Shown here: positions 7,729 to 15,515 of the stretch, piece after piece
Layout: each line of letters opens with the position of its first letter
How positions within the stretch are numbered: position 1 is the first letter of the stretch
Source: Actinokineospora sp. NBRC 105648
Lineage (GTDB): Bacteria; Actinomycetota; Actinomycetes; Mycobacteriales; Pseudonocardiaceae
Length of the DNA: 32,766 nucleotides
Reading direction: 5' to 3'
Assembly (NCBI RefSeq): GCF_030269645.1
Contig: NZ_BSTR01000037.1
Location: forward strand, 47,029-79,794
Notes under the pieces: model-generated
The model's database searches: none
What the model saw: the letters and a program-made list of their open reading frames with translations, nothing else
What the model was told of the DNA's origin: nothing
Translations under genes and position numbers: made by a program

Positions 7729-7838
7729 CGTTTGTGGGGTACTGCGGGCCTAGCTTCTTCGGGTACCGCGGGCCGTGGACCGCGCTTCTGCCTGGACGAC
7801 TGCGGTTCTGCGAGACGGACGCTGCGGTTGCTGTGGGG

Positions 7839-9551
7839 TTACTGCGGTTCGACCGGTTGGCCGCCAAGGGTGGCCTCGATCGTGCGGTCGCCCGCGCCGA
7901 TCGTCAGCTTCACCTTGTCGCCGGGGGCCCGGGAGCGCACGGCGGCGACCAGCGCGTCGGAGCTGTCGATGCGTCGATCGTCCATCTTGGTCACCACGTC
8001 TCCTGGCTTCAGGCCCGCCTTCTCGCCCGCGCCACCGGCCACCACGTCGGCGATGAGGGCACCGCCGCCGTCGGCGTCGCGGACCGACACGCCCAGTACG
8101 GTCTGGGTCGCCTTGCCGGTCTTGACGATCTCGTCCGCCGTGCGGCGCGCCTGGTCGATCGGGATGGCGAAGCCGATCCCGACGGATCCGCCGCTGCCGC
8201 TGGCACTGGTCTGGGGGCTGTAGATCGCCGAGTTGATGCCGATGACCTGACCCTGCATGTTGACCAGGGGCCCACCGGAGTTACCCGGGTTGATCGCCGC
8301 GTCGGTCTGGATGGCGTCCATGACGGTGGTCTGGCTGCCGGTCTCGCCGCCCGCCCTGGTGGGGCGTCGCAGAGAACTGACGATACCCGAAGTCACCGTG
8401 CCGGAAAGCTCGTAGGGAGAACCAATCGCGACCACCCCTTGGCCCACCCGGAGATCGTCCGAACGGCCCAGCTCGGACACCACGAGGTTGTCCACGCCCG
8501 TCGCGCGCACCACCGCCACGTCCGATGTCGGGTCGCGGCCGACGATGCTCGCCTTGGCCGTGCGGCCGTCCTGGAACACCGCGGTGATCTGGCCGCCGTT
8601 CGCCGCGCCCTCGACGACGTGGTTGTTGGTGACGATCAGGCCGTCGGCGCTGATCACGAAGCCGGACCCCTCCCCTGCGGAGGACCGACCCTGCACCTGC
8701 AACTGCACCACGCTCGGCAGCACCTTCTGCGCCACCGACTCCACCGAGCCCGCGGGCGCGGCGGCGGTCTGCTTCGCCGTCGGCGGAGCGTCGAGCGCGG
8801 TGGCCGACGAGCTGGACGACCGGTTGTCCGCGGCCAGGTAGCCGCCTGCCGCTCCCGCGGCACCGCCGACGACCAGCGCCAGCACGGTCATCCCGACCAC
8901 CAACCCGCTCTTCCTGCCCTCGCGGCGCTGCACGGGGACCTGCTGAGCGGGGTAGTTCACCGGCGCGGCGTAGGCGGGCTGGTTGACCGCCGTGCCGTAG
9001 AGCACCTGCTGGTGCTCACCGGCGCGCTGCCAAGAACCGGTGTCCGGCGAGACCGAACCGGGTGCCTGCCACGGGCTCCCACTCCACGTGGCCGACCCCT
9101 GCTCGCCTGGCTGAGCACCGGGGAAAGTGTGTGTGCCCTGATCCGGGTCGCCGCTCTGGTGGACGCCGCCGGGCTGCTGCGCGGCCGCCTGGGAGCCCGG
9201 CTGCGGGAAGGCGCCTGACTGCTGCACGCTGCCGAAGCCCTGCTGGGCACCGGGGGCGGGACCTGACGGGCCCGCGTCCTGGGCGTGCACGCTGCCCGGT
9301 TCCTGGGGAGTGCTCGTGTGGTGGACGCCGCCGGGACCCCGGGACGAGTCACCCGCGCCCTGGTCTGGTTGGCCGGAGGTTCCGGCACCAGGCGCGGTGG
9401 GGCCCTGCTCCCCACCGGCCTGGTGGCCGGACTCCGGTCGGACGGGGCCCTGCTCCCCGTCCGGCGTCCGGATGCCTGCCTCGTCCTGACCGCCCTGCAC
9501 GGCCCACGGACTGACCTGGCCGACCCGATCCTCGGGCCCGTTCTCCGTCAT
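7839..9551 (-). CDS. pepD: PepD/HtrA-like membrane-anchored serine protease with PDZ domain
   Basis: A 570-aa envelope quality-control protease. Residues 1-205 are a long low-complexity Gly/Pro/Gln/Ser cytoplasmic tail. A single membrane anchor (about 216-238) follows, then a trypsin-like protease domain with the triad His311 (TNNHVV), Asp344 (DPTSDVAVVR) and Ser425 (NPGNSGGPL), and a C-terminal PDZ domain (about 480-565). Layout and motif wording closely match mycobacterial PepD, including DAIQTDAAINPGNSGG and a DDR-I-S-DALVAAVRS segment in the PDZ. In Mycobacterium pepD directly follows mprAB and is controlled by MprA. Here it is separated from mprAB by galT and a DeoR-type gene but keeps an mprA-like operator 22 bp upstream. 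ATG at 9551 is supported by that promoter geometry. Confidence 0.93.
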   Translation of the reverse strand: MTENGPEDRVGQVSPWAVQGGQDEAGIRTPDGEQGPVRPESGHQAGGEQGPTAPGAGTSGQPDQGAGDSSRGPGGVHHTSTPQEPGSVHAQDAGPSGPAPGAQQGFGSVQQSGAFPQPGSQAAAQQPGGVHQSGDPDQGTHTFPGAQPGEQGSATWSGSPWQAPGSVSPDTGSWQRAGEHQQVLYGTAVNQPAYAAPVNYPAQQVPVQRREGRKSGLVVGMTVLALVVGGAAGAAGGYLAADNRSSSSSATALDAPPTAKQTAAAPAGSVESVAQKVLPSVVQLQVQGRSSAGEGSGFVISADGLIVTNNHVVEGAANGGQITAVFQDGRTAKASIVGRDPTSDVAVVRATGVDNLVVSELGRSDDLRVGQGVVAIGSPYELSGTVTSGIVSSLRRPTRAGGETGSQTTVMDAIQTDAAINPGNSGGPLVNMQGQVIGINSAIYSPQTSASGSGGSVGIGFAIPIDQARRTADEIVKTGKATQTVLGVSVRDADGGGALIADVVAGGAGEKAGLKPGDVVTKMDDRRIDSSDALVAAVRSRAPGDKVKLTIGAGDRTIEATLGGQPVEPQ

Positions 9552-9557
9552 GTGTCC

Positions 9558-9590
9558 ACTGTGCGCGCTGGATCTGAGAAGCGCCTGAGA
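9558..9590 (-). promoter_or_regulatory. MprA-type operator and promoter of pepD
   Basis: On the minus strand TCTCAG-GCGCT-TCTCAG (9574-9590) is a tandem repeat with an 11-bp period. Ten nt further on is CACAGT (9558-9563), which fits a weak -10, and 6 nt later the ATG. The repeat would span -39 to -23, replacing the -35 element, as for response-regulator-activated promoters. The same arrangement is found upstream of mprA. Confidence 0.65.
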
Positions 9591-9612
9591 TAGACCTGTG
9601 CGGTACCCGAGA

Positions 9613-9648
9613 GTCTGGGCCGCGAGGGTCTGGTCCCCACGGGTCTGG
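9613..9648. repeat. Three GTCTGG repeats with a 15-bp period
   Basis: GTCTGG occurs at 9613-9618, 9628-9633 and 9643-9648; the last two are the longer GGGTCTGG. They lie between the end of galT and the pepD promoter. No function is evident. Confidence 0.6.
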
Positions 9649-9650
9649 GC

Positions 9651-10727
9651 TCAGCGGCCGTAGCGCGACGGCGCGGAGCGCAGGCGGGCGGCGAGGTCCT
9701 CGGGGGTGACGTCGTTGATCCACACCGCCATGCCGGACTCCGAACCGGCCAGGTACTTGAGCTTGTCGGCGGCCCGGAGCACCGAGAAGACCTCCAGGTG
9801 CAGCCAGGAGAGCTCGCGCCCGACGTGCACCGGGGCCTGGTGCCACGCGGCGATGTAGGGCAGCTCGCGATCGTGAAGACCGTCGAGGTGCCCCAGCACG
9901 CGCAGGTAGATCTGTGCGAAGTCGTCTCGCTCGTCCGGGGTAAGAGCGGGCAGGTCGGGCACTTGGCGGTGCGGTACGACGTGAACCTCTACCGGCCACC
10001 TCGCCGCGGCGGGCACGAAAGCGGTCCAGTGCGCGGACTCGGCGATCACGCGGGTGCCCTCGGCGCGTTCGTAGGCCAAAACCGCACCGAGGACGGACCC
10101 ACCTGCCGCCTCGGCCACCGCGAGCATCCGCTCGGTGCGCGGGGTGACGAACGGGTAGCCATAGATCTGGCCGTGGGGGTGACTCAAGGTCACCCCGATC
10201 TCATCGCCCCGGTTCTCGAACGGGAAAACCTGGGCCACACCGGGCACCGCGCTCAACGCGGTCGTGCGGTCGGCCCACACGTCGACCACGGTCCGCACCC
10301 GCTGCGGGCTCAGCGCGCCGAACGACGTGGTGTGGTCCGAGGTGAAGCACACGACCTCGCACCGCCCAACGCCCGGCCCGCGCGGGACGAGTCCCGGCTC
10401 CACCGCGCCGACCGCGTGCTGGGAGAAGGACGGGAAGCGGTTCTCGAACACCACCACGTCGTATTCCGCTTCCGGAACCTCGGTAGGACGACCCGGCGCG
10501 GTAGGACATAGAGGACATAGACCGGCAGGCGGTTTGTACGTACGCGTCTGACGGTGTGCCGCTAGCGCTACCCATTCACCGGTAAGCGGATCGCGCCTGA
10601 TCTCGGACCTGGTCTCGTTGCGCGGTAGGTCCCGCGTGTCGACCGCGGTGCGCTCGGGAGCACCGGCCGTGTCGTCGAAGTAGATGATCTCCCGGCCGTC
10701 GGCCAGGGTGCGGACCGTGCGCCTCAC
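9651..10727 (-). CDS. galT: Galactose-1-phosphate uridylyltransferase
   Basis: A 358-aa GalT of the Leloir pathway: UDP-glucose plus galactose-1-phosphate to UDP-galactose plus glucose-1-phosphate, in the cytoplasm. It shows the CPLC zinc ligands (Cys71, Cys74), VVFENRFPSF, and the HPH active-site motif SHPHGQIYGYP (nucleophile His185). A second conserved block lies near the C-terminus (WLHLEVFSVLRAADKLKYLAGSESGM). GTG at 10727 overlaps the stop of the DeoR-type gene (GTGA), which marks it as part of the same operon. No galK or galE lies next to it in this window, so the rest of the pathway must be encoded elsewhere. Confidence 0.95.
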   Translation of the reverse strand: MRRTVRTLADGREIIYFDDTAGAPERTAVDTRDLPRNETRSEIRRDPLTGEWVALAAHRQTRTYKPPAGLCPLCPTAPGRPTEVPEAEYDVVVFENRFPSFSQHAVGAVEPGLVPRGPGVGRCEVVCFTSDHTTSFGALSPQRVRTVVDVWADRTTALSAVPGVAQVFPFENRGDEIGVTLSHPHGQIYGYPFVTPRTERMLAVAEAAGGSVLGAVLAYERAEGTRVIAESAHWTAFVPAAARWPVEVHVVPHRQVPDLPALTPDERDDFAQIYLRVLGHLDGLHDRELPYIAAWHQAPVHVGRELSWLHLEVFSVLRAADKLKYLAGSESGMAVWINDVTPEDLAARLRSAPSRYGR

Positions 10728-11524
10728 GCCCGGACCTCGGCTTCCGGGCACTCGGCCTGCGCGATCACGAGTTCCCCGACCACCGCGGACAACGTCTCGA
10801 CGGCGTCCTCGGGCAGGCCGTCGTCGGTGACCAGGACGTCCGCCTCCTCCAGACCGGCGATGGTGGAGATGCCGACGACACCCCACTTGGTGTGGTCGGC
10901 CAGCACGACCAGCCGCCGACCGGCCTCGACCAGGGCGCGGTCGGTCTCGCTCTCGTTGATGTTGGGGGTGGTGAACCCCGGGCCGTCGGCCATGCCGTGC
11001 ACGCCCAGGAAGACCACGTCCAGGTGCAGGGACCGCAACGTCTGCACCGCGACCGGACCGACCAGCGCGTCCGACGGCGTGCGCACACCACCGGTGAGCA
11101 CGACCGTGCGGTCGGTGCGACCGCCACTTCGCAGGACGTCGGCGACCTGGATGGAGTTGGTGACCACGGTCAGTTCCGGCACGTCCTCAAGGAAGCGGGC
11201 GAACGTCCACGTGGTGGTGCCCGCCGAGATCCCGATGGCGGTGCCCGGCCGGATCAGGCCCGCGGCGCGCGCGGAGATCGCTTCCTTCTGCGGCAGCGCC
11301 CGGACCGACTTGGCCTCGAACCCGGGCTCGTGCGTGCTGCGGCCGACCACGGAGGTGGCGCCGCCGTAGACCTTCTCGACGAGACCGCGCTTGGCCAACA
11401 CGTCCAGGTCGCGGCGGATCGTCATGTCGGAGACGCCCAGCCTGCCGACGAGCGCGTGCACCTGGACGGCGCCGGTGCGGCGGATCTCTTCCAGGATCAC
11501 TTCTTGGCGCTGACGAGCGAGCAC
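10724..11524 (-). CDS. DeoR/GlpR-family transcriptional regulator
   Basis: A 266-aa regulator with an N-terminal helix-turn-helix (about 5-57; LVGRLGVSDMTIRRDLDVLAKRGLVEKVYGGA) and a C-terminal sugar-phosphate sensing domain of the ribose-5-phosphate-isomerase fold (ISAGTTTW, VVTNSIQVADVL, LTGG, DVVFLGVHG, VLADHTKWG). Overlap with galT suggests that it responds to a galactose-pathway phosphate and represses its own operon (inference). The GTG start at 11524 coincides with the predicted transcript start from TAGAAT at 11531-11536, so the mRNA is probably leaderless. Confidence 0.92.
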   Translation of the reverse strand: MLARQRQEVILEEIRRTGAVQVHALVGRLGVSDMTIRRDLDVLAKRGLVEKVYGGATSVVGRSTHEPGFEAKSVRALPQKEAISARAAGLIRPGTAIGISAGTTTWTFARFLEDVPELTVVTNSIQVADVLRSGGRTDRTVVLTGGVRTPSDALVGPVAVQTLRSLHLDVVFLGVHGMADGPGFTTPNINESETDRALVEAGRRLVVLADHTKWGVVGISTIAGLEEADVLVTDDGLPEDAVETLSAVVGELVIAQAECPEAEVRA

Positions 11525-11530
11525 AACACA

Positions 11531-11536
11531 ATTCTA
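11531..11536 (-). promoter_or_regulatory. -10 element, leaderless promoter of the deoR-galT operon
   Basis: TAGAAT on the minus strand is followed by TGTGTT and the GTG start, so +1 is the G of the start codon. TTGTG repeats between the -10 and the start (AATTGTGTTGTG) could be part of an autoregulatory DeoR-type site. The 54 bp up to mprB contain no other signal. Confidence 0.55.
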
Positions 11537-11578
11537 CACACTCGAACGCGCGGTTTTGTTGCAGTTGGCCGCCGACCG

Positions 11579-12973
11579 TCACTCGGCGGAGCCGGGCAAC
11601 CGCATCGCCATCAGCGCGCCGCCGTCGGCCGAGCGGCCCGCGAACACCGAGCCGCCGTGCCGTTCGGCCGCCGACTTGACGATCGCCAGGCCCAACCCGG
11701 AACCCGGCAGCGTGCGGGCCTCCTCGGAGCGGTAGAACCGGTCGAACACGTGCGGCAGGTCCGCGTCGGCGATGCCCGGGCCCGCGTCCGCGATCTGCAG
11801 GAACGCGTACCCGTCGCCGACCGGCGCCAGGTCGACCCGCACGGTGCCGCCCGGTGGGCTGAACTTCACCGCGTTGTCGAGCAGGTTCAGCACCGCCCGT
11901 TCGAGGGATGCCGCGTGCCCGATCAGGTGCCACGGGTGCAACCGGACGTCGAAGTGCACCCCGGTGGCCCGGCGCCGGGCCCGGTCCAGCGCCTGCTCGA
12001 CCACCTCGGTCAGCTCGACGTGCTCCTGCGCCGCGGGCGCGGCGTCCTCGCGGGCCAGCTCCACCAGGTCGCCGATGAGCTGGGTCAGCTCGTCGAGCTG
12101 GGCCCGCAGGTCGTCCTGGATGTCGGCCTGGTCCTCGGCGGACAGGTCCGGCGCGCCGGGGACCGACGAGGCCAGCAGCAGCTCCAGGTTGGTGCGCAGC
12201 GAGGTCAGCGGGGTGCGCAGTTCGTGCCCCGCGTCGGCGACGAGCCTGCGTTGTCGCTCCTGGGCCTCGGCGAGCGCGCCGAGCATGGTGTTGAAGCTGT
12301 CGGTCAGCCGGGAGAGCTCGTCGTCGCCGGACACCGGTATCGGATGGAGGTCACCGGTTCGGGTGACGCGCCCGGCCGCGGCGGTGAGCCGCTGGACCGG
12401 TCGGAGGCTGCCGCGGGCGACCGCCGTGCCCGCCAGGGCCGCGACGATGATCCCGGACCCGCCGATGACGATCATCACCACCGCGAGCTTGCTCAGCGTG
12501 CTCTTGGTGGACTCCAGCGGCTGGGCGAGCACGAGCGCGGTGTGGTTGAGGAACGGGTAGTTGACCGCGAGCACGCGCGAGTCGGAGGACTGGTCCGTGC
12601 GGACGTTGTCCGTCTTGAGACCCCCGGCGACCTTCAGCTCCTCCGCGCCGACCGGCGGGCGGATCACCAGGCTGTTGATCGCGGACGCGCCGGTCTCGTC
12701 GATCACGTCGAACTTGATGTCCGAGAGCTCCAGGAAGAACCGCGGGATCTCGGTGCGCCCCTCGGCCACGACCTCAGTGTTGTTCACCAGCGCGCGGGCG
12801 CGCTCGACCAGGTTGTCGTCGACCTGCTGGTAGATGCCCCGGTACACGGTGATGTAGGCGCCCAGGGAGACCAGGGCCACCGCGCCGCCCACGCAGAACG
12901 CGGCGAGCAGGGTGATGCGGGAACGCAGGGAGACCCGCTGCCGCGGGTGCTCCCCCGTGCGTACGACTGCCAT
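11579..12973 (-). CDS. mprB: MprB-like envelope-stress sensor histidine kinase
   Basis: A 464-aa sensor kinase. One membrane helix (about 17-42), an extracytoplasmic sensor domain of ~115 residues (about 43-160), a second helix (about 162-186), HAMP (about 187-238), then the phosphoacceptor His250 in DAGHELRTPLTSLR. The ATPase domain has NLLDNAVKFSPPGG, ADAGPGI and GSGLGLAIVKSAAERHGG. It is coupled to mprA by a TGATG overlap. In mycobacteria MprB senses envelope stress and controls sigma factors and pepD through MprA; the same role is likely here because pepD and its operator lie 2.0 kb downstream. It is followed by the separately promoted deoR-galT pair. Confidence 0.9.
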   Translation of the reverse strand: MAVVRTGEHPRQRVSLRSRITLLAAFCVGGAVALVSLGAYITVYRGIYQQVDDNLVERARALVNNTEVVAEGRTEIPRFFLELSDIKFDVIDETGASAINSLVIRPPVGAEELKVAGGLKTDNVRTDQSSDSRVLAVNYPFLNHTALVLAQPLESTKSTLSKLAVVMIVIGGSGIIVAALAGTAVARGSLRPVQRLTAAAGRVTRTGDLHPIPVSGDDELSRLTDSFNTMLGALAEAQERQRRLVADAGHELRTPLTSLRTNLELLLASSVPGAPDLSAEDQADIQDDLRAQLDELTQLIGDLVELAREDAAPAAQEHVELTEVVEQALDRARRRATGVHFDVRLHPWHLIGHAASLERAVLNLLDNAVKFSPPGGTVRVDLAPVGDGYAFLQIADAGPGIADADLPHVFDRFYRSEEARTLPGSGLGLAIVKSAAERHGGSVFAGRSADGGALMAMRLPGSAE

Positions 12974-13674
12974 CAGGGTGGGGTCTCCCGGAGCACGTAA
13001 CCGACGCCGCGGACGGTGTGGATCAGCCGCGACTCGCCGTCGGCCTCGGTCTTGCGCCGCAGGTAGCCGACGTAGACCTCCAGGGCGTTGCCCGAGGTCG
13101 GGAAGTCGTACCCCCACACCTCCTCGAGGATGCGACCGCGGGTGAGGACCTGCTTGGGGTGCGAGAGCAGCAGCTCCAGCAGGGCGAACTCGGTGCGGGT
13201 GAGGCTGATCTGGCGCTCGCCCCGGCGCACCTCGCGGGTGCCGGGGTCCATCTCCAGGTCGGCGAAGCGCAGCGTGGCCGCGGTGCCCGCGACCTGCTCC
13301 GGCGACGACCTGCGCAGCAGTGCGCGCAGCCTGGCCAGCAGCTCCTCCAGGGCGAATGGCTTGGGCAGGTAGTCGTCGGCGCCCGCGTCCAGCCCGGCGA
13401 CCCGGTCGGAGACCAGGTCGCGCGCGGTGAGCACGAGGATCGGCAGGTCGTCGCCGACCCCGCGCAACCGCCTGCACACCTCCAGGCCGTCCAGCCGGGG
13501 CATCATCACGTCCAGCACCATGGCGTCGGGCCGATTCCCCTGGTCCTCGCCGAGCACCGACTCCAGGGCCTGCTGGCCGTCGCTGGCGAGGTCGACCTGG
13601 TAGCCGTTGAACTGCAGCGACCGCCGGAGGGACTCGCGCACGGCCCGGTCGTCGTCGACTACGAGAATGCGCAT
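12973..13674 (-). CDS. mprA: MprA-like OmpR-family response regulator
   Basis: A 233-aa response regulator whose wording is very close to mycobacterial MprA from end to end, including [56 protein letters not shown] and the C-terminal segment ending [18 protein letters not shown]. Phosphoacceptor is Asp55, switch Lys105. The C-terminal winged helix starts at about 135. In mycobacteria MprA activates its own operon and pepD. Here a tandem TCTCAG operator precedes both genes with the same geometry, which supports autoregulation and control of pepD. ATG at 13674 is one base from the predicted +1. Confidence 0.94.
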   Translation of the reverse strand: MRILVVDDDRAVRESLRRSLQFNGYQVDLASDGQQALESVLGEDQGNRPDAMVLDVMMPRLDGLEVCRRLRGVGDDLPILVLTARDLVSDRVAGLDAGADDYLPKPFALEELLARLRALLRRSSPEQVAGTAATLRFADLEMDPGTREVRRGERQISLTRTEFALLELLLSHPKQVLTRGRILEEVWGYDFPTSGNALEVYVGYLRRKTEADGESRLIHTVRGVGYVLRETPP

Positions 13675-13681
13675 GCGGCTC

Positions 13682-13714
13682 AGTGTTCCCTGTGCTGCTG
13701 AGACGCGCCTGAGA
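13682..13714 (-). promoter_or_regulatory. MprA-type operator and promoter of mprA
   Basis: On the minus strand TCTCAG-GCGCG-TCTCAG (13698-13714), then 10 nt, then AACACT (13682-13687) as a weak -10, then 7 nt to the ATG. The 17-bp operator differs from the pepD copy at a single base. It occupies the gap of 46 bp between the TRIC-family gene and mprA. Confidence 0.65.
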
Positions 13715-13720
13715 GCCCGC

Positions 13721-14332
13721 TCACCGGTCCACCCCCTTGGCCACCGGAGCGTTCCACCGGCGCCACAGCGCGAGCATCCGGATGGCCACGACCAGGGCGG
13801 ATCCGGTGACGGTCACCGGGGCGGCGGGCCAGCCCAGCCGGTCGCCGGTGACGACCACGACAGCCCCGGCGAGCGCGGCCAACGCGTAGATCTCGCGGCG
13901 CAGCACCAAGGGGATCTCCCGCAGCAAGATGTCGCGCACGGCGCCACCGCCGATGCCCGCGGTCATCCCGATAAGACAGGCGGTGTACGTCGGGACGCCA
14001 GTGGCGACTGCGGTAGCGGTACCGGAGACGGTGAACAGGCCGAGTCCCACCGCGTCCGCGACCAAGACCGCACGTCTTAGCCGCGCGACCTGCGGGTGGA
14101 ACCCGAACACCGCGAGTGCGGTCGCGACGGGGACCAGCAGGTAGGGCCAGTCGCGCAGGGTGGTCGGCGGGTGGACGCCGAGCAAGACGTCGCGGATGAT
14201 CCCGCCGCCCAACGCGGTGGTGAGGCCGAGCACCACAACACCGAACACGTCAAGCCGGGCGCGGACGGCCGCCAACGCCCCTGAGGCCGCGAAGACCGCG
14301 AGCCCGACCAGTTCGAGGACGATGAGCAGCAC
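13721..14332 (-). CDS. TRIC/UPF0126 family membrane channel (YicG-like)
   Basis: A 203-aa integral membrane protein of the UPF0126/TRIC family, with two repeats of a three-helix unit. Each repeat carries a GGGxxRD motif: [11 protein letters not shown] (42-52) and [10 protein letters not shown] (128-137). Prokaryotic TRIC proteins are trimeric cation channels, and some relatives were annotated as glycine transporters; the substrate here cannot be told from sequence. GTG at 14332 gives the full first helix. It follows the Eis-type gene by 19 nt. TAACCT (14341-14346) could give it a separate, nearly leaderless promoter. The mprA operator lies just beyond its stop. Confidence 0.88.
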   Translation of the reverse strand: MLLIVLELVGLAVFAASGALAAVRARLDVFGVVVLGLTTALGGGIIRDVLLGVHPPTTLRDWPYLLVPVATALAVFGFHPQVARLRRAVLVADAVGLGLFTVSGTATAVATGVPTYTACLIGMTAGIGGGAVRDILLREIPLVLRREIYALAALAGAVVVVTGDRLGWPAAPVTVTGSALVVAIRMLALWRRWNAPVAKGVDR

Positions 14333-14351
14333 GAACGCGCAGGTTACCGGG

Positions 14352-15515
14352 CTAGAACACGTTGGCGATGTGCACGTGGTGCGGCGCGCCGGTCAGCGCG
14401 TCCAGGGCCGCCGCGGCCTCGTGACCGCCGCTGAGGAAGCCCGCTTGGCGCAGCGACGCGGTGGTCGCCGAGCCCGCGTACCAGGGGCCGAGGGCGCGGG
14501 CGGAGAGCTGGACCGCGCCCTCGCCACCTCGCTCGCAGATGACCGTGCCCGCCTCGTGCGTCAGGCGCCAGCGCCCGGCCTGCCAGGGTGCGTGCTGGTC
14601 CACGACCTCGACGTCCACGCTGAACGACCGCGCGTACGCCACCGCGGGCCAACCGCGGGCGGCGATGGCGGCGGGCAGGTCGACCACGCGAAGCATGAAG
14701 TCGTCGACCTCCGCCGAGCGCCGCATCGCGCTCGGGACCACGAGGTCGAGCAGCGTGCGGTCGATGACCCGGATCGTGGCCTCGCTCAGGCCGCCCGCCC
14801 AGCTGGCGAGCTGGCGCAGCAGCGCGTGTGCGGCGTCGACGTCGTCAGCGACCAGGTCGAGCACCTTGAGGACCTCGCCGTCGGGGCGCTTGGCGGTCAG
14901 GTAGCCACGAATCCCGTGCTCACCGGGTACGACCGTGGCGACGTCCTGCCGGAGCGGGGCTGCGAGGTCGAACACAGGCGCGGAACGATCAAGCATGCCG
15001 TCGACCTTCGCGGCCGAGCGCAGGTAGCAGGCGTGCAGGTCGGATAGGTCGTCGGTGGTCGCCGGTCGTACAGGCGCGGTCGCGCGGGGGGTGGCGGCCA
15101 GCTCCGCCAACGGCAAGAGGGTCGTGTCAGCAGTACCGACGTGCTCCCAACCGTAGCGGCGGTAAATCGGCAGTACATAAGGGAAAAGCGTTGATACTGG
15201 CTGTCCACGCTCGCGCATGTCGTGTAGGGATTTCTCCAGTAGCGCCCCCGCGATCCCGCTACCGCGGGCGTGCGGATAGACGCACACGCTGGCGATACCG
15301 CCCATGGGGACAGCGACCCCGCCGAAGAACTGGCGATAGGCGTAAACGCGTAAGAACCCGGCGATAGCGCTATCGAGTTCGCCGACGAATCCTTGCCACG
15401 CACCGGCCGGTTCTGGCCAGTCCGCGGGCGGTTCGGCGGGACCGCCGAAGGAGAGCCGACGGAGGCGGTAGACCTCGTCGGCATCCTCTTCGCTGAACGG
15501 GCGGATCACGACCAC
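14352..15515 (-). CDS. Eis-family GNAT N-acetyltransferase
   Basis: A 387-aa protein with the three-part Eis layout. An N-terminal GNAT domain (about 1-145) carries the acetyl-CoA loop VYPHARGSGIAGALL (79-93) and the IYRRYGWE segment (117-124), which supplies the candidate tyrosine general acid. A second GNAT-like domain (about 146-285) and a C-terminal SCP2-like domain follow. The protein ends in Phe, as Eis does, whose terminal carboxylate takes part in catalysis. Eis enzymes acetylate amines of aminoglycosides and other substrates; resistance is possible but not shown by sequence alone. GTG at 15515 overlaps the end of the upstream dehydrogenase gene by 10 nt, so it is in that operon. Confidence 0.9.
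   Translation of the reverse strand: MVVIRPFSEEDADEVYRLRRLSFGGPAEPPADWPEPAGAWQGFVGELDSAIAGFLRVYAYRQFFGGVAVPMGGIASVCVYPHARGSGIAGALLEKSLHDMRERGQPVSTLFPYVLPIYRRYGWEHVGTADTTLLPLAELAATPRATAPVRPATTDDLSDLHACYLRSAAKVDGMLDRSAPVFDLAAPLRQDVATVVPGEHGIRGYLTAKRPDGEVLKVLDLVADDVDAAHALLRQLASWAGGLSEATIRVIDRTLLDLVVPSAMRRSAEVDDFMLRVVDLPAAIAARGWPAVAYARSFSVDVEVVDQHAPWQAGRWRLTHEAGTVICERGGEGAVQLSARALGPWYAGSATTASLRQAGFLSGGHEAAAALDALTGAPHHVHIANVF

Larger units (their letters stand above)
7328..7838. other. 510-bp gene-free stretch rich in inverted repeats
   Basis: This region lies between two convergent genes and has no supportable coding frame. It holds two related palindromes (7385-7399, 7571-7587) and at least five perfect inverted repeats: GATCTGG 7491-7497/7517-7523; CAGGAGCCGCA 7603-7613 with its complement at 7642-7652; GGCTCCA 7656-7662/7667-7673; CCGGTTCG 7678-7685/7693-7700; CTCGGGCGC 7708-7716/7720-7728. 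CTGCGGTT recurs at 7800, 7822 and 7842, the last copy inside the end of pepD. It may be a terminator cluster, a structured RNA or a decayed region. Confidence 0.75.

Noticed and set aside
7572..9218. 548-codon plus-strand open frame
   Set aside because: Antisense to pepD, whose catalytic triad and PDZ domain are clear.
10892..13000. 702-codon plus-strand open frame
   Set aside because: Antisense to the DeoR-type gene and mprB; long shadow frames are common at this GC content.
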